This document shows positions 1 through 10,989 of a stretch of DNA of 64,000 nt, piece by piece (the first letter of the stretch is position 1; each line of letters begins with the position of its first letter). A program made the translations under genes and the position numbers. Location of the stretch: contig JAFFJZ010000002.1 in NCBI GenBank assembly GCA_018340375.1, positions 12,046,001-12,110,000 on the forward strand, given 5' to 3'. Source of the stretch: Gonatopus flavifemur. Lineage: Eukaryota; Arthropoda; Insecta; Hymenoptera; Dryinidae. The notes under the pieces were generated by a model. The model was given only the letters and a program-made list of their open reading frames with translations, made no database searches and was not told the origin of the DNA.

Positions 1-2323
1 CACAGGTACTGAGCGTATTGAAAATTTGGAAAGTCATTAGTCTGAATTTATCGATTTGCGAGGTGGCTACGTTAAATATCTCAAAAAATTTTGCCAAGAA
101 CTTCCCAAGGAAAGCAAAGTGCTCGATGAAATACATTGAAATGAATTCATGTCATATGCCATATTTTATACAGTCCAATTTCATACCATATAGTTAAACA
201 ATAACAATGAGATTTTAGAACGGTATATTCAACTGAATTCACGACGTATTGATCTTAAACGAACCTGTTCTATTCCCTGTGTTTGTTCAAGAGATTCACT
301 TTCAGTGATGACTTCAATCAAATGAACACAGTATTTTTCTTATAGAGGTTAAAACCTTCCCGCCATGAGCAAACGCGCCAACTCACCGCATACGCATTCA
401 CCTATTCCTTATGTATACTTTTATGTGTCACTTTTTATGTACACAACATGAGTGGATTACGTATTCCACATCCGTTAGAATTATTTTCAACAGTTCAAGT
501 TACTTGGCGAGTACACATGTCAACGACATCAATATCGCAACAAACTCAAGTTCTATAAATTCCATGGAATCAACCACTCGACTCTCATTCAATCTCAATC
601 TCGGAGTACATATCAAACTTCTTAGTCACAATGAAAAGTGAGACCGAGGATCGATTTTAGGAGAAATAAATCGAAACGATTCAACAGAGTTCCGTGATGT
701 ATAAGGTTCGTGTCAGTGGGCAACAAACGTTCTTTGAAAGAAGAAAGGGAAGAGAAAAAAAATTGGAACAAATCCACAAAAGGTGAAACGAGAATGATCC
801 TCGGAAGTACCGTCGTCTTTCACTGACATTGCATATAAGCTACATAAGCTAGCAAAAGATTGAAGAAGGAAACGATGAAGCGAGAAAAAGGAGAAACCAA
901 AAAACAGGGACAAAGAGGGAAAAGAAAATAATAAAAGACACACGCACGTACGATACTCCAGGTAGAATTGTGAACATATCATTGTGTTAAGATGCGATCT
1001 TTTTTTCCTAACGTCACGTACGAGAATCCCGGTAAGTCGGTTTATGAAGGATTCATGAAACTCATGGGTCGACTTGAATTCCACACAAGTAACTACTTGG
1101 TGATTCAATGTGTTGTATATCGATGTGTATAAAGCAGTAAAAAATACAACGAAATTAACAGTACGTGTGCCATATTTGAATTCCTGCATGTTCACAACAC
1201 GAGGAAAATGGATTTCGAATAAAAGCATCATGAAAATGCTTTTTCTTTTGTCATATTTATCCACACAAATCGATTGAATTTGGATATTACATTTTTCGGA
1301 ATTCACACGGAGAGGAATTTGATGGTTGAAAGTGGTAAAATATGTAGGTAATATCATCATAAAAATTGGTAAACTGAAACTATTGGGAAGCTTGGAAATA
1401 AAATTATCACGATGGTAAACTTCACTTTGTCAAAAATGTTAAAATTTCTTCAGGGAAACTAACAAAGGTAATATTGATGATTTCAGGCAGTGCTAATACT
1501 TTTTACCATCAGCAGTCGTAATGTTTCTTTACACTTTATTTGAAAATTCTCGCGAGCAAGAGCTCTAAAAATCGAAGCAAAGGCAATCATTTTCACCATC
1601 AATAATGGTAATATCATTCACTAAAATGAAAAAAAAGTGTACTCGCAAGAACATATTTCCAGGCACATTCGTTAGTTCATGTTGTCCAACCTTCGAGTTA
1701 TTACCACCATATTTGTTGATTGCAATCATGTTATTTTTAATACATTCTTGAGTACAGTTTATAATGAAAAATCCTAATTACGCGGAGGGGATTTGAACTT
1801 AAGAATAATATACTTATATCTACCTATAAACTTTACAATTAAAGCCGCTTTGCTACGCTCGCACTTATGAATTTGCTGTTTTGAAGTTTCATTGAAATAC
1901 TAAACGAGGGAACCTAAACTGGACAATTCGTTGTATGCGATAATTGTGAGAAAATCTCGAGCGCTGTTGAAAAATATCACCATCGGTGCTTGTATTATAC
2001 CGACCCGTCATTGGTAGCAAATGTGATTCGTGGCTTTAAAAATTCAGAATAGTTGTTCAAACGAATTCTATCATTGTCAAGTGGTGATGATTTTCATTAG
2101 AAAAGGTATTTATTTCGTTTGTTCATAGTTGTTATTACTGAAATATATTTTCTCACGCTGAATCTTCATTTTTACCATCGTAGCTGACGATTATTTACTA
2201 CGTGCGTATGAAATAATACACTTAGGATACAAATTACTGTCAATATTTTCAAATAATACTAGTTTACCACAAAAAATAGTAATTTCCACAATTAAATTTT
2301 CCTCCGTGCAGCAGCATTCATTT
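1..2323. other. intergenic or intronic, no gene seen
   Basis: No recognisable protein domain, RNA gene or complete transposon is visible here. A purine-rich stretch (about 713-960) opens a long frame on the minus strand, but it reads as low-complexity S/F/L-rich sequence and I do not accept it as a gene. Short words related to TTTACCATC recur between about 1390 and 1640 and near 2170, possibly the remains of an old MITE. Confidence 0.5.
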
Positions 2324-2325
2324 TA

Positions 2326-2591
2326 CACGGAGGAAAACGTGTGGGAGATGTGTAGCAGGGTTTACCATAATAATGACAGTTTTGGGACACATGAGCATTT
2401 ATGTGGTGCACTCCTCTTTTAATTATGGTAATCCATACCTCATTTTGGTGAAAATAACTTTGCATCTGATACATATTACTATAAGTTTAAGAATAATTAC
2501 TACGAGTTGAAGGAGAAATGTTCATAAATGCCCATGTGTCCCAAAACTGCTATTATTATATGGGGATCTCTGCTACAGATTTTTCTCCGTG
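2326..2591. mobile_element. foldback MITE with CACGGAG termini and TA target duplication
   Basis: The ends read CACGGAGGAAAAC and, on the right, TTTTTCTCCGTG, flanked on both sides by TA (2324-2325 and 2592-2593). The arms pair imperfectly over about 80 bases, sharing the block CAGTTTTGGGACACATG. No coding sequence is present. The element is non-autonomous and belongs to the CAC-shell class found throughout this window. Confidence 0.8.
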
Positions 2592-2950
2592 TATGTACAA
2601 TCGTTTTGTTCGAATCTGAAGATTCTCTTTTACAGTGGCTCAAAGTTAAACTAGGACACTTGCAAATTTTCATTTTATGACGCAAAAATTGGCTTAATAA
2701 ATAATTCGTCGAAGACATATGAATTCATAAGAAACAAAAACAGAATCGGTTTAAATTCACCAATCAGAAACTTAGAAGGTAAACATAACAGAAACTAGTC
2801 TCAAACCAAAACTCGGATACATAGAAATAATCAACAAACGAATGACAACAAATGGAATTTCAGTCACTTTTTCACGAATCGTTGATAATAACAGTCTCTA
2901 TTACCGCAAAAGTTGTTCACTTTATTGAAATATTGTTTCGAATTTTGAAA

Positions 2951-3343
2951 ATGGGCCGACAATCTGGACAAACATCTTTGGAACTTCGATAGCTTATGAT
3001 AAATCATTATAAAGATGGTTTGTCTGTGCGGAATATTGCAAATGTAGTGAAAAAAAGTCATTCAACAGTTCATGATATAATAAAAAGATCTAAGACAAAA
3101 AACACGATAGAAAACCAACCAAAACCAAGTACTCGAAAGATATTCACGGAAGCCGAAGAACGTTGGATCGTGAGACAAGTGAAGAAAAATCCAAAATTAG
3201 GTGCTCCAAAATTGGCAACATTCGCGAAAAATCAACTTGGAAAAGAAGCGAATCCAGAAACAATCAGAATTATTCGAGAAAAAATAATTTTCATGGAAGA
3301 GTCGCCAGAAGAAAACCGTTTGTGAGTAAGAAAAATCGTTTAA
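2951..3343 (+). pseudogene. Tc1-like transposase, N-terminal DNA-binding part (broken)
   Basis: The frame opens at the ATG at 2951 and encodes the paired-type helix-turn-helix region of a Tc1 transposase, recognisable from the run SVRNIANVVKKSHSTVHDII followed by a second HTH around IVRQVKKNPKLGAPKLA. This part would bind the element's terminal repeats. Two lesions are visible: an in-frame TAG at 2990-2992, and a frameshift near 3270-3300 after which the reading frame continues as RRKPFVSKKNRL. The coding sequence is then cut at 3340-3343 by a TTAA insertion. The catalytic half resumes at 5306 in the matching frame. The stop and frameshift mean the gene is dead independently of the insertion. 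Confidence 0.88.
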
Positions 3344-3917
3344 GGGGGGAAATACATGTGAATGTACTTTTTTTTCAAGAATTTATTACAAAACATTGGT
3401 TGAAGATACATTAATGAAATAAAGCACGTCTTGAATTATACGTTTGAAATTAACTTTCAAATTTTTTGAAGACAAAAATATTTCAAAATGGCGGAGCTAC
3501 GAGTTGCTACCTCGTTTTTGCGCCGTGCAGCCTACAGGTCCCAATTTTTTTCTAAAATCAAAAAATCAAAATTCTATCGTTAGAATATGTAGAAACACAC
3601 ATCTTGACGAAGAGAAGAACAAAAAACCAAATTTATTCACATTGGTTTTTTCAATTTGTAATTAGAAACAAAAGTGGTTTTTTTTTCCAAAATCCCCCTG
3701 AATTTTCAATTTTTCATTTTCATTCGTTTTGGCTCCGTCAAGATGTGCATTTTTATATATTCTCACGATAGAATCTTGGTTTTCTGATTTTAGAAAAAAA
3801 TTGGGACTTGTAGGCTGCACGGCGTGAAAACCAGCTACCAACTTTGAGCAGCTGTAGCTCTGCCATTTTGAAATATTTTTGTCTCAAAAAAATTGTCAAA
3901 ATACTTTGAAACGTATA

Positions 3918-5211
3918 CGAGGGTGGATTGATAAGTTTCCGGCCTGACCAAGAAAAACAACGTTTTTAAGAATTTTTTTTTTTTTATTTCTCAACATAAT
4001 CTCCTCCAAGGCTGATACATTTCTCTTAGCGGTGTTCTAGTCTAGTAATGCCATCTCTATAGACTGATTCGTCAAGCTCCTCAAAATACCCATTTACAGC
4101 TTCGATTACTTCTTCATTGTCCGCAAATCTCTTACCGCCAAACCATTTTTTGAGGTTAGGAAACAGATAATAGTCACTCGGGGCTAGGTCTGGAGAGTAG
4201 GGAGGGTGTGGCATTAATTCAAACTTCAGATCGTTGATTTTAGCCATCGCAAAGATTGACGTGTGCGCTGGTGCGTTATCGTGATGGAACAAGATGTTTT
4301 TCTTCGCCAGATGAGGTCGTTTAATTTTCACTTCGTGGCTCAAACGTTGCAATAAGTCTGCGTAGTATTGACCAGTGATAGTTTTACCCTTTTCAAGGTA
4401 ATCAATGTATATAATACCTCTTGCATCCCAAAAAACAGTAGCCATAACCTTGTTCGCCGAAAAAATTGTTTTTGCCTTCTTTGGAGTTGGTTCCCCTGGT
4501 CCAATCCACTGTTTAGACTGTTCTTTGGTTTCAGGAGTGTAGTGGTGGACCCAAGTTTCGTCAACGGTTACGAATCGACGCAAAAATTCGCTTGGATTAC
4601 GCTTATACAACGCCAAATTGGCGGTAGAAATGTTCTTTCGAATCAATTTTTGGTCGACTGTTAGCAAACGCGGCACCCATCTTGCACAGAGCTTTTCCAT
4701 ATACAAATGTTGGTGCAAAATATTTTGTACACGTTCATATGACATCTTACAGGTCTCAGCTATCTCACGAACTTTTAATCTGCGATCTTTCAGCACTATT
4801 TGATGGATTTTTTCGATCATATCTGGAGTTGTGACCTCAATGGGGCGTCCTGAGCGAGGCTCATCAGAGGTGCTCACACGACCCTTTTTAAACTCGGAAA
4901 CCCACTGCTTAACGGTTGAATATGATGGGGAGGATGTCCCCAGTGTTGAGTCCATCTCTTCTTTAATTTCCTTCGGCGTTAAACCCTTCAAATAAAAGTA
5001 TTTGATAACAGCACGATTTTCCAGCTTTTCCATTTTTACGAAAAACACAGAGGCGTCTTGGTCAGCGTGCTCTCAAAACTAAACTAACATGGCGATCGGA
5101 CTGAAACTATAGCTACAAGCTATCTAAGGATGGTACTATAGAACGCCACCTCAAGGTAGGCCTAGTGGCGCCATCTCTTGGTCAGGCCGGAAACTTATCA
5201 ATCCACCCTCG
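3918..5211 (-). mobile_element. mariner transposon, nearly intact
   Basis: This 1294-bp element begins CGAGGGTGGATTGATAAGTT and ends with the exact complement; at least 36 terminal bases are identical between the two ends. It is flanked by TA (3916-3917 and 5212-5213). It contains one long transposase frame on the minus strand. Identical terminal repeats and an almost undamaged ORF point to a recent insertion, the youngest layer of the nest. Confidence 0.96.
4026..5048 (-). CDS. mariner transposase, D,D34D, lacking the last ~13 residues
   Basis: The 340-residue product is a mariner-family transposase that cuts and pastes its own element by binding the terminal repeats. An N-terminal pair of helix-turn-helix motifs occupies about residues 15-115, followed by the linker motif WVPRLL (124-129). 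The catalytic acid triad is D163 in TVDETWVHHY, D257 in HHDNAPAHT and D292 in YSPDLAPSDYYLF. The spacing between the second and third is 34 residues, as expected for mariner. The annotated ATG gives MFFVKMEKLENR; family proteins usually start at the MEK methionine (residue 6). An in-frame TAA at 4026-4028 ends the protein after LEHR. Reading past it, the frame stays open for 13 more codons (EKCISLGGDYVEK) to a second TAA at 3984-3986, the likely original stop. No other lesion is seen, so activity is possible but the C-terminal truncation makes it uncertain. Confidence 0.95.
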   Translation of the reverse strand: MFFVKMEKLENRAVIKYFYLKGLTPKEIKEEMDSTLGTSSPSYSTVKQWVSEFKKGRVSTSDEPRSGRPIEVTTPDMIEKIHQIVLKDRRLKVREIAETCKMSYERVQNILHQHLYMEKLCARWVPRLLTVDQKLIRKNISTANLALYKRNPSEFLRRFVTVDETWVHHYTPETKEQSKQWIGPGEPTPKKAKTIFSANKVMATVFWDARGIIYIDYLEKGKTITGQYYADLLQRLSHEVKIKRPHLAKKNILFHHDNAPAHTSIFAMAKINDLKFELMPHPPYSPDLAPSDYYLFPNLKKWFGGKRFADNEEVIEAVNGYFEELDESVYRDGITRLEHR

Positions 5212-5305
5212 TATTTCAAGATATGCGTTATTTCATTAATGGGTCTTCAGTCGATTTTTTGTAATAAATCCTCAAAAAACGGTATGTTCACATGTATTTT
5301 CCCCC

Positions 5306-5926
5306 TTAAAGAGATTGGAATTCGTAAAACTTCACAAAAATAAAGATTTTTCATTCTGGAAGACTGTTTTATTCACTGACGAAAGTAAATTCAATATTTT
5401 CCGCTCCGATGGGCAAACATATGTTTGGAGAAAGCCAAACGAAGAATTTAAAGAAAAAAACTTACGACCGACTGTCAAACATGGGGGTGGTTCAATCATG
5501 GTTTGGGGATGTATGTCAGCTGCTGGCCCAGGAAACTTCCATATTATCGACGGAATAATGGATCATACAAAGTATTTAGAAATTCTAAGAGACAATTTGC
5601 AGCCCAGTGTAGAAAAATCGGATATTGCGGATTGCTTTAACTTTTATCAAGATAATTATCCAAAACATAGGGCTCACAAAGTTCGTATGTGGTTGCTTTA
5701 TCATTGTCCACACGTTTCGGAAACTCCTGCTCAGTCGCCAGATTTGAATGTTATCGAACATTTATGGGGATATCTAGAGGAGAAACTGAAAAACCATACT
5801 ATTTCTAATAAAAGAGACTTGGAAAGTGCACTTAAAGAAGAATGGGCAAAAATCGACGCTTCATATTGTGAAAAGTTATTTCGACCGATGTCAAATCGAT
5901 TGAAAGCTGTCGAAGTGAATAAATAA
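5306..5926 (+). pseudogene. Tc1-like transposase, catalytic part
   Basis: This is the continuation of the transposase broken at 3343. It carries the RNase H-like catalytic core: first aspartate in FTDESKFNIF, second in FYQDNYPKHRA, and the glutamate in SPDLNVIEHLWGYLEEKL. The spacing between the second aspartate and the glutamate is 34 residues, the DD34E signature of Tc1 elements. The motif GGGSIMVWGCMSAAGPG typical of Tc1 proteins lies between. The frame ends at TAA 5924-5926, about 300 bases inside the right end of the element. This half has no stop or frameshift, but because the N-terminal half is damaged and the gene is split by about 2 kb of insertion, no functional protein can be made. 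Confidence 0.93.
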
Positions 5927-6456
5927 TTACCTACGAAATACTGAGGAAAAAAATGGTCGTGATGCAAATACGTATATGTATAAATATTTGAGATTTTGTT
6001 TTATTGCCCGAGTTTGAGTTTGAGATCAATTTCTGTGAAGTTTACAATTTAAGTTTCTTATAGGTTGATTTAAACGAATTCTGTGTTTGTTTCATATGGA
6101 TTTATATACCTCTGACTGATGCTTAATAAGAATAATTTCATTGTTAATATGGGTTTATTTATTACCCCAATTTTTGGGTTGTGAAATAAAAATTTGCAAG
6201 TATCCGAGTTTGACTTTGAGCCACTGTATTTCATTTTCTAGCGTATCCCAGAATGATATGTGGCTTTGGAAACAAATTTCATGTCTCAGGAACTTCCCTT
6301 ATTCTCATATTTCATTCGATTCAGTGTCTCACTTCGCTTTGGCTCGTCCAAAGCGTTGATTTCAATATTCATCCCTTCGACCCTTTCGAAAAGCTTCCCT
6401 CTGTAACCATGATATCCATTACAAAAGAACGAACGTAATGTTGAATGTCGATTTTA

Positions 6457-6826
6457 CACGGAGAAAAAGGAATTCGCTGTGGCAGCGAAATCTACTTTTG
6501 CTGGGTTCCTTTTGCCAGAGCAGCAAATTTTTTGCTGTGACAACAAACTATTTGCTGTTCCAGCAATCTTGTTAGCTGCGACAGCGAATTTTTAGCTGTG
6601 GCAGCAAAAAATGTTTGCTATCCCAGCGAAATTTGTTTGCTATTCTATATATAGTACTGAAAATTTGCTGGCGGAGCAAACATTTTTTGCTGCCACAGCT
6701 AAAAAATTGCTGTCGTAGCTAACACGATTGCTGTTATAGCAAATTTTTAGCTAGGTCAGCAAAAAAATTTGCTATTCTATATATAATACCTCGATTTGCT
6801 GCGTCAGCGAATTTTTTCTCTCCGTG
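6457..6826. mobile_element. CAC-shell MITE with a TTTGCTG/CAGCAAA word array
   Basis: Ends CACGGAGAAAAA and TTTTTTCTCTCCGTG lie between TA dinucleotides (6455-6456 and 6827-6828). The whole interior is a degenerate array of the self-complementary word TTTGCTG-n-CAGCAAA, repeated about every 15-25 bases. Two copies of TTTGCTATTCTATATATA (near 6640 and 6770) show an internal tandem duplication. Related arrays lie at 34196-34711 and 46366-46665. No coding sequence. Confidence 0.85.
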
Positions 6827-6849
6827 TAATTATCAATACTTCGAGTGGA

Positions 6850-8960
6850 GTACAAAATTACTCTGATAATAAACAGAGGAAAATTATGAGTCGATGATCT
6901 TTGAAATATTTGAAAAAAACCAATGATAATTCGTATAAGTTTTTTGGTGTTCTTTATAACATTGTGTGTAGAATTGTACGTGTTTTCGCTCGAGTAATTT
7001 AGTGTTCCGGATGGCAGACATACACCGGAAGTCTCTTATACTCGCAACCGCGATTCTCCTTCCTTTCCTTCTCTTTCCAGCCTTTTTGAATACCCTTGGG
7101 TTCCCTGTTTGAAGTTTGAACACATGCGTGATGCATTGAGATTGACCACGGTATGCCGCATTGGAAATTCATCGATCAAAGTAGTTGACGCAGAAATGCT
7201 AATTCGTTGATGTTACGGGAGCAAGTTGAAATGGTTATTCTATTAATCATGTATCAAGGGAGTTTTATAAATGCGAAGCGTTAAATCAACAACATTTTTC
7301 TTGCAATTAAAAGTTTTAGATTGAATCTTTTATGGCATAATTAACGGATTCTTGTGTTTATTTCATATAAGGATCTAGATATAATTATTGTAATTTATAT
7401 CATCACTCACGAACAAGAGATGTTCTCTTATCCGCAATATCTTTTGTAATTTTGGAGGTCATCACTCTGCCCTACATACAGTTTCGTTTTTTGCATGTAA
7501 ATGTGGTTCTTTGTACGTACAGGTATATGTAATATCCTCAGTCGAATAGCTATCGCTGCTGCAATCACCGTAACAAGTTGTTGTATCGCTGGATTGCTAT
7601 TTGTAATTGCAGGCGTACGCGATATCTTAGTTTCCTCATATCGAATGCTGCTGCAATGGTAACAACGGAGGACTTAACGTCTATTCGAACAATAGAATAG
7701 TATCGCTGATATTTGCAAATACACTCAAGTTGTTCATCATCTCTTCTTTCGTTTATTCATGAAATGCATTCGAGAAATTCAAATACTTCGATATCCATCG
7801 AGGAGTTCATATTTCTATTTTACTAAGACATTTTCAGAACTTCGAGGCATTATATTCTTTCACTGAAAATTCAATTTTAAATTCCGCAGTGATGTGAAAA
7901 TCGATGCTACTTTCACCCTCAGAAAAGATCCATCGCGAAGAATGTGAAGGTCAAAATGTTCATTCTTGAGTATTCTAACTTGAGACGAAGTTCTATAAAA
8001 CGAGACGATCGGAATGATAGAATGCCTTAGGGAGAATAACAATATGAGTCATCTCCCAGAGTGTCGCATCTGACGAATTTTATCTTCAATTCCTGTAAAA
8101 GATTTCCATTCGGTATGCACTCTTATCAATACTTATGGTTCACCCAGCTGTACAATTCAACTGGACGTGTCTAACTGTATTTTACAGTTGAGTCCCCGAG
8201 AAAAGCACAGGTCAATAAGCATTTGTTGTAACATGAAACATAGACCCCTCACGTAGATTCGATATAAAACAAAAACAAGAATCAAATGTTGTAATCTCAA
8301 ATTTCACACATGAGATTTTATTTGTCAGCAAGTATTTATCGGTTTGATGAATGTCACAGTGAGAAACATAGGAATTGATTACAAGTTCATCCTCTATACT
8401 TCGTACAGAACAATATCTTAACGTACGGTACGTTCAACTCTGCGCGTTAAATCATAAATCGAACGGATGATTAATGCGATTTCAGGTCGTGTTGCTTTCC
8501 TTGCGTGGTGGTTCAATCACCTTTATGTGCCTTGTCCTGTATCAATATTAATTTATATCAAGCGCGTTGACATTTCTCTTCGATTGATAATATTAGAAGT
8601 TAATTATATTTTCAACTTCCTGCTTTCTTATGTTCATATCGTTGAGCTGTTCTTATGCTGCTATATATCTTAATTCTATTTTTATGATGATCAGAAGGGT
8701 AGTTTTTCTTTCGTTCACATAATGAATTCTGATATAATATTTTCAGAACTTTATTACTCCTGATTTCTTTTGTTTTTATCTATTTCATAATTCATTTTGT
8801 ACCGTGTAAATAGAAACTAGCTCACCGCGGTACAGTCTAACGAATCGAGGATCTTCGTTTCAAAATCGTAGAAAGCTTGATTCGAAACGTACTCTTCATT
8901 TGCACTCTGTTTATTCAGATATTTTAACACGTTGAAGTCAAATTACCCTGAGATCTGTGC
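6850..8960. other. no gene or element seen
   Basis: AT-rich single-copy-looking sequence. Two similar segments around 7510-7560 and 7610-7660 (both containing GATATC/GTAATATCC and GCTGCTGCAAT words) may be an old local duplication. No ORF here shows a recognisable domain. Confidence 0.4.
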
Positions 8961-8965
8961 AAGAT

Positions 8966-10867
8966 CAGGGGCACGCAACTCCAATGAAAATACTTGGGAC
9001 GTGTTTGCGCGCCCTCTCAAAAGTTGACTTTCATGCGGACTAAAAATCAAAATGGCGGTCTGGTAGAGTGACCTAACCTAAAAATTATTCTGATTCTGAA
9101 ATATCAATAATATTTCAACAATAAAGTTTGACAATGAGGAAATCATATAGTAACACATAGAGGAAAGGGTCCGAAAATGGGCCCCCATTTTGATTTCATC
9201 TCATACTGGCCAGTCCTCACGCAAAAAATCCAAATAAGAATGACAGCAAGAACCTACAACTATGACCATCAGAGGTGTGTGTTTGTACAATATATTTTAT
9301 TTTCAATGATTGAAGGGGTGATAAAATGTTTTCTAGAAAACGTAACAACTGTGATTTTTGAAAGGGGGGTCCAAATATGGGCTACCCGTGAAATTTTGTT
9401 GAAATTGTTGGCAGCTGGGGGTTTTAGGCGAAACTGTTATGATATCAATCCATTCTCCGGCTAATTTACGTTTCTATACTTCCCGAATAAGCTACATATC
9501 GTGTCAGATCCAATGGAACGAATGACTAGTAATAATATTGAAGACATCGCATACCTGAAAAAGTTTTGAGAGACACCGAAAAATATAAATTCACTTGTAG
9601 AAAAACAAGTTGTACTGTAATCGCCAACTGCTGTGCATGCAATTGGTCGGTCATAAGGAACATGTTGAATCAGTCACCACCAAGCGGCAGCGCCATACAA
9701 GCCTACAACTTCGATCGCCCATATTCGGACCATAGTCCATTTTCGGACCCTCTCCTCTATAATTTGTTTGTTGAATTGTTGTTCACACTTTATTGTTGAA
9801 TTGCTGTTGATGTTTCAAAATCCAAATTGATCAGCATTATTTTGGAGGTTATCTCTATTCAATACGATTCAAGCGCCACCGTGCTAGTTGATTTGTCCCT
9901 AACTACAATTTAGTCCGGGATCATCTGATAAAGTTGAAGCCCCCTGTGCAAGATCGCGGCATACACCGTTTCTGCCCCTTCCATCGAGCAATTCTCCTCT
10001 CCCACACCATGCGAATCAAGTCGGATGTAGTGATGTCAGAAATTCCAGCTTTCGCCAACTTGCGCCTCCTCCATCAAGACATTTTGCCTCTACACAATTA
10101 GGTTTCTTTCGTCGGTGGCTTCATTGTGTGCGTGGAGTTTCTATACAGATAGTACTAGATGTAGGGAGTAAAACTTGGTTTCCAGCATCACTGGTCGGAT
10201 GTGGTAACTCACTCTCTTTCGCTCGACCAACTTGATTCGCATGGTGGGGGAAAGAAGAATACCTCGAATGTGGTAACACTGGATCCTGGTTGCGGATTAT
10301 TGAATGTGCATTCCCTGCTGGAAATTTCTTTCAGAACGGGGGCGAAGAAAGTTCTTGTCAGATTTTGAATGATTTTCGTGCTTGAAAATCTAGTTGGAAA
10401 TTGACAAAGGTTTCATGCATTCCACCCAGAATTATCGAATTGCAACAGTTGGTCAAAATGCGTCAGGAAGGATAGTGAGAACGTGGCAGGGAGCTTCAAC
10501 TCTATAGGATGACCCCGAACCAAATTTTGATTAGGGACAAGTCAACTAGCACAGTGACGCTTCAATCGTATTGGATCGAAGTAACCTCCAAAATAATGCT
10601 GATCAATTTGGATTTTGAAACATCAACAGCAATTCAACAATAAAGTGTGAACAACAAATCTACAAACGAATTATATGTGTTACTATATAATTTCCTCATT
10701 TTCAAACTTTATTGTTGAAAAATTATTCATATTTCGAAATCAGAATAATTTTTAGATTAGGACGCTCTACCAGGGTGCCATTTTGATTCTTTGTTTGCAT
10801 GAAAGTCAACCTTTGAGAGGGCGCGCAAACAAGTCCCAAGTATTTTCATTGGAGTTGCGTGGCCCTG
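8966..10867. mobile_element. long foldback element, interrupted by a second MITE
   Basis: The left end reads CAGGGGCACGCAACTCCAAT and the right end is its near-complement. The arms pair over about 350 bases in total: 8966-9159 plus 9758-9925 on the left against about 10505-10867 on the right. Shared blocks include TTTGCGCGCCCTCTCAAA and CCAAAATAATGCTGATCAA. A shorter inner inverted pair is built on ACCATGCGAATCAAGT (10007 and 10230). I found no clear target duplication and no transposase. The left arm was split by the element at 9160-9757. Confidence 0.82.
9160..9757. mobile_element. TA-flanked MITE nested in the 8966-10867 foldback
   Basis: Termini GAGGAAAGGGTCCGAAAATG and CATTTTCGGACCCTCTCCTC form an inverted repeat, and TA flanks both ends (9158-9159 and 9758-9759). 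Removing it with one TA restores a sequence that pairs with the intact right arm of the host element (TAACACATATAA...), which confirms the boundaries. Apart from the first ~30 bases the interior is not palindromic. An open frame inside (9177-9464) has no recognisable domain and is not called. Confidence 0.85.
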
Positions 10868-10989
10868 GAACGTGGGGTGTCGTACCAAGGTCTCGCACCT
10901 CCTTATAATATATAGAAATTTATTTTCGTTTGGTAGCGGTGCGCGACGCCTAGCGGACGTGATTTGACATCCAAAATTAGAATAACTCC

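Larger units (their letters stand above)
3344..5305. mobile_element. TTAA-flanked foldback MITE (piggyBac-type target), host of the mariner
   Basis: The ends are GGGGGGAAATACATGTG and CACATGTATTTTCCCCC, each preceded or followed by TTAA (3340-3343 and 5306-5309). The arms pair over several hundred bases: for example GCCGTGCAGCCTACAGGTCC near 3520 pairs with the stretch near 3805-3830. The element carries no transposase of its own. It inserted inside the Tc1-like transposase gene, and removing it with one TTAA copy joins the two transposase frames exactly, which confirms its boundaries. The mariner at 3918-5211 later landed in its right arm. TTAA duplication is typical of piggyBac-type elements, so that class is an inference from target site alone. 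Confidence 0.9.
2633..6226. mobile_element. Tc1-like DNA transposon, interrupted by nested insertions
   Basis: The termini are CAGTGGCTCAAAGTTAAAC on the left and its approximate complement ending TTTGAGCCACTG on the right, flanked by the TA dinucleotides 2631-2632 and 6227-6228, the standard Tc1/mariner target duplication. The inverted repeats extend roughly 200 bases on each side (about 2633-2825 and 6010-6226). Between them lies a DD34E transposase split into two pieces (2951-3343 and 5306-5926) by a TTAA-type foldback element, itself carrying a mariner. Without those insertions the element would be about 1.6 kb, a normal Tc1 size. Confidence 0.93.

Noticed and set aside
713..1360. 215-codon minus-strand open frame
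   Set aside because: The product is low-complexity in its second half (S/F/L-rich from a purine-rich strand), shows no domain, and no splice or promoter context supports it.
6457..6826. CRISPR-like array
   Set aside because: The repeats are degenerate palindromic words without constant-length unique spacers, bounded by inverted termini and a target duplication, in eukaryotic DNA.
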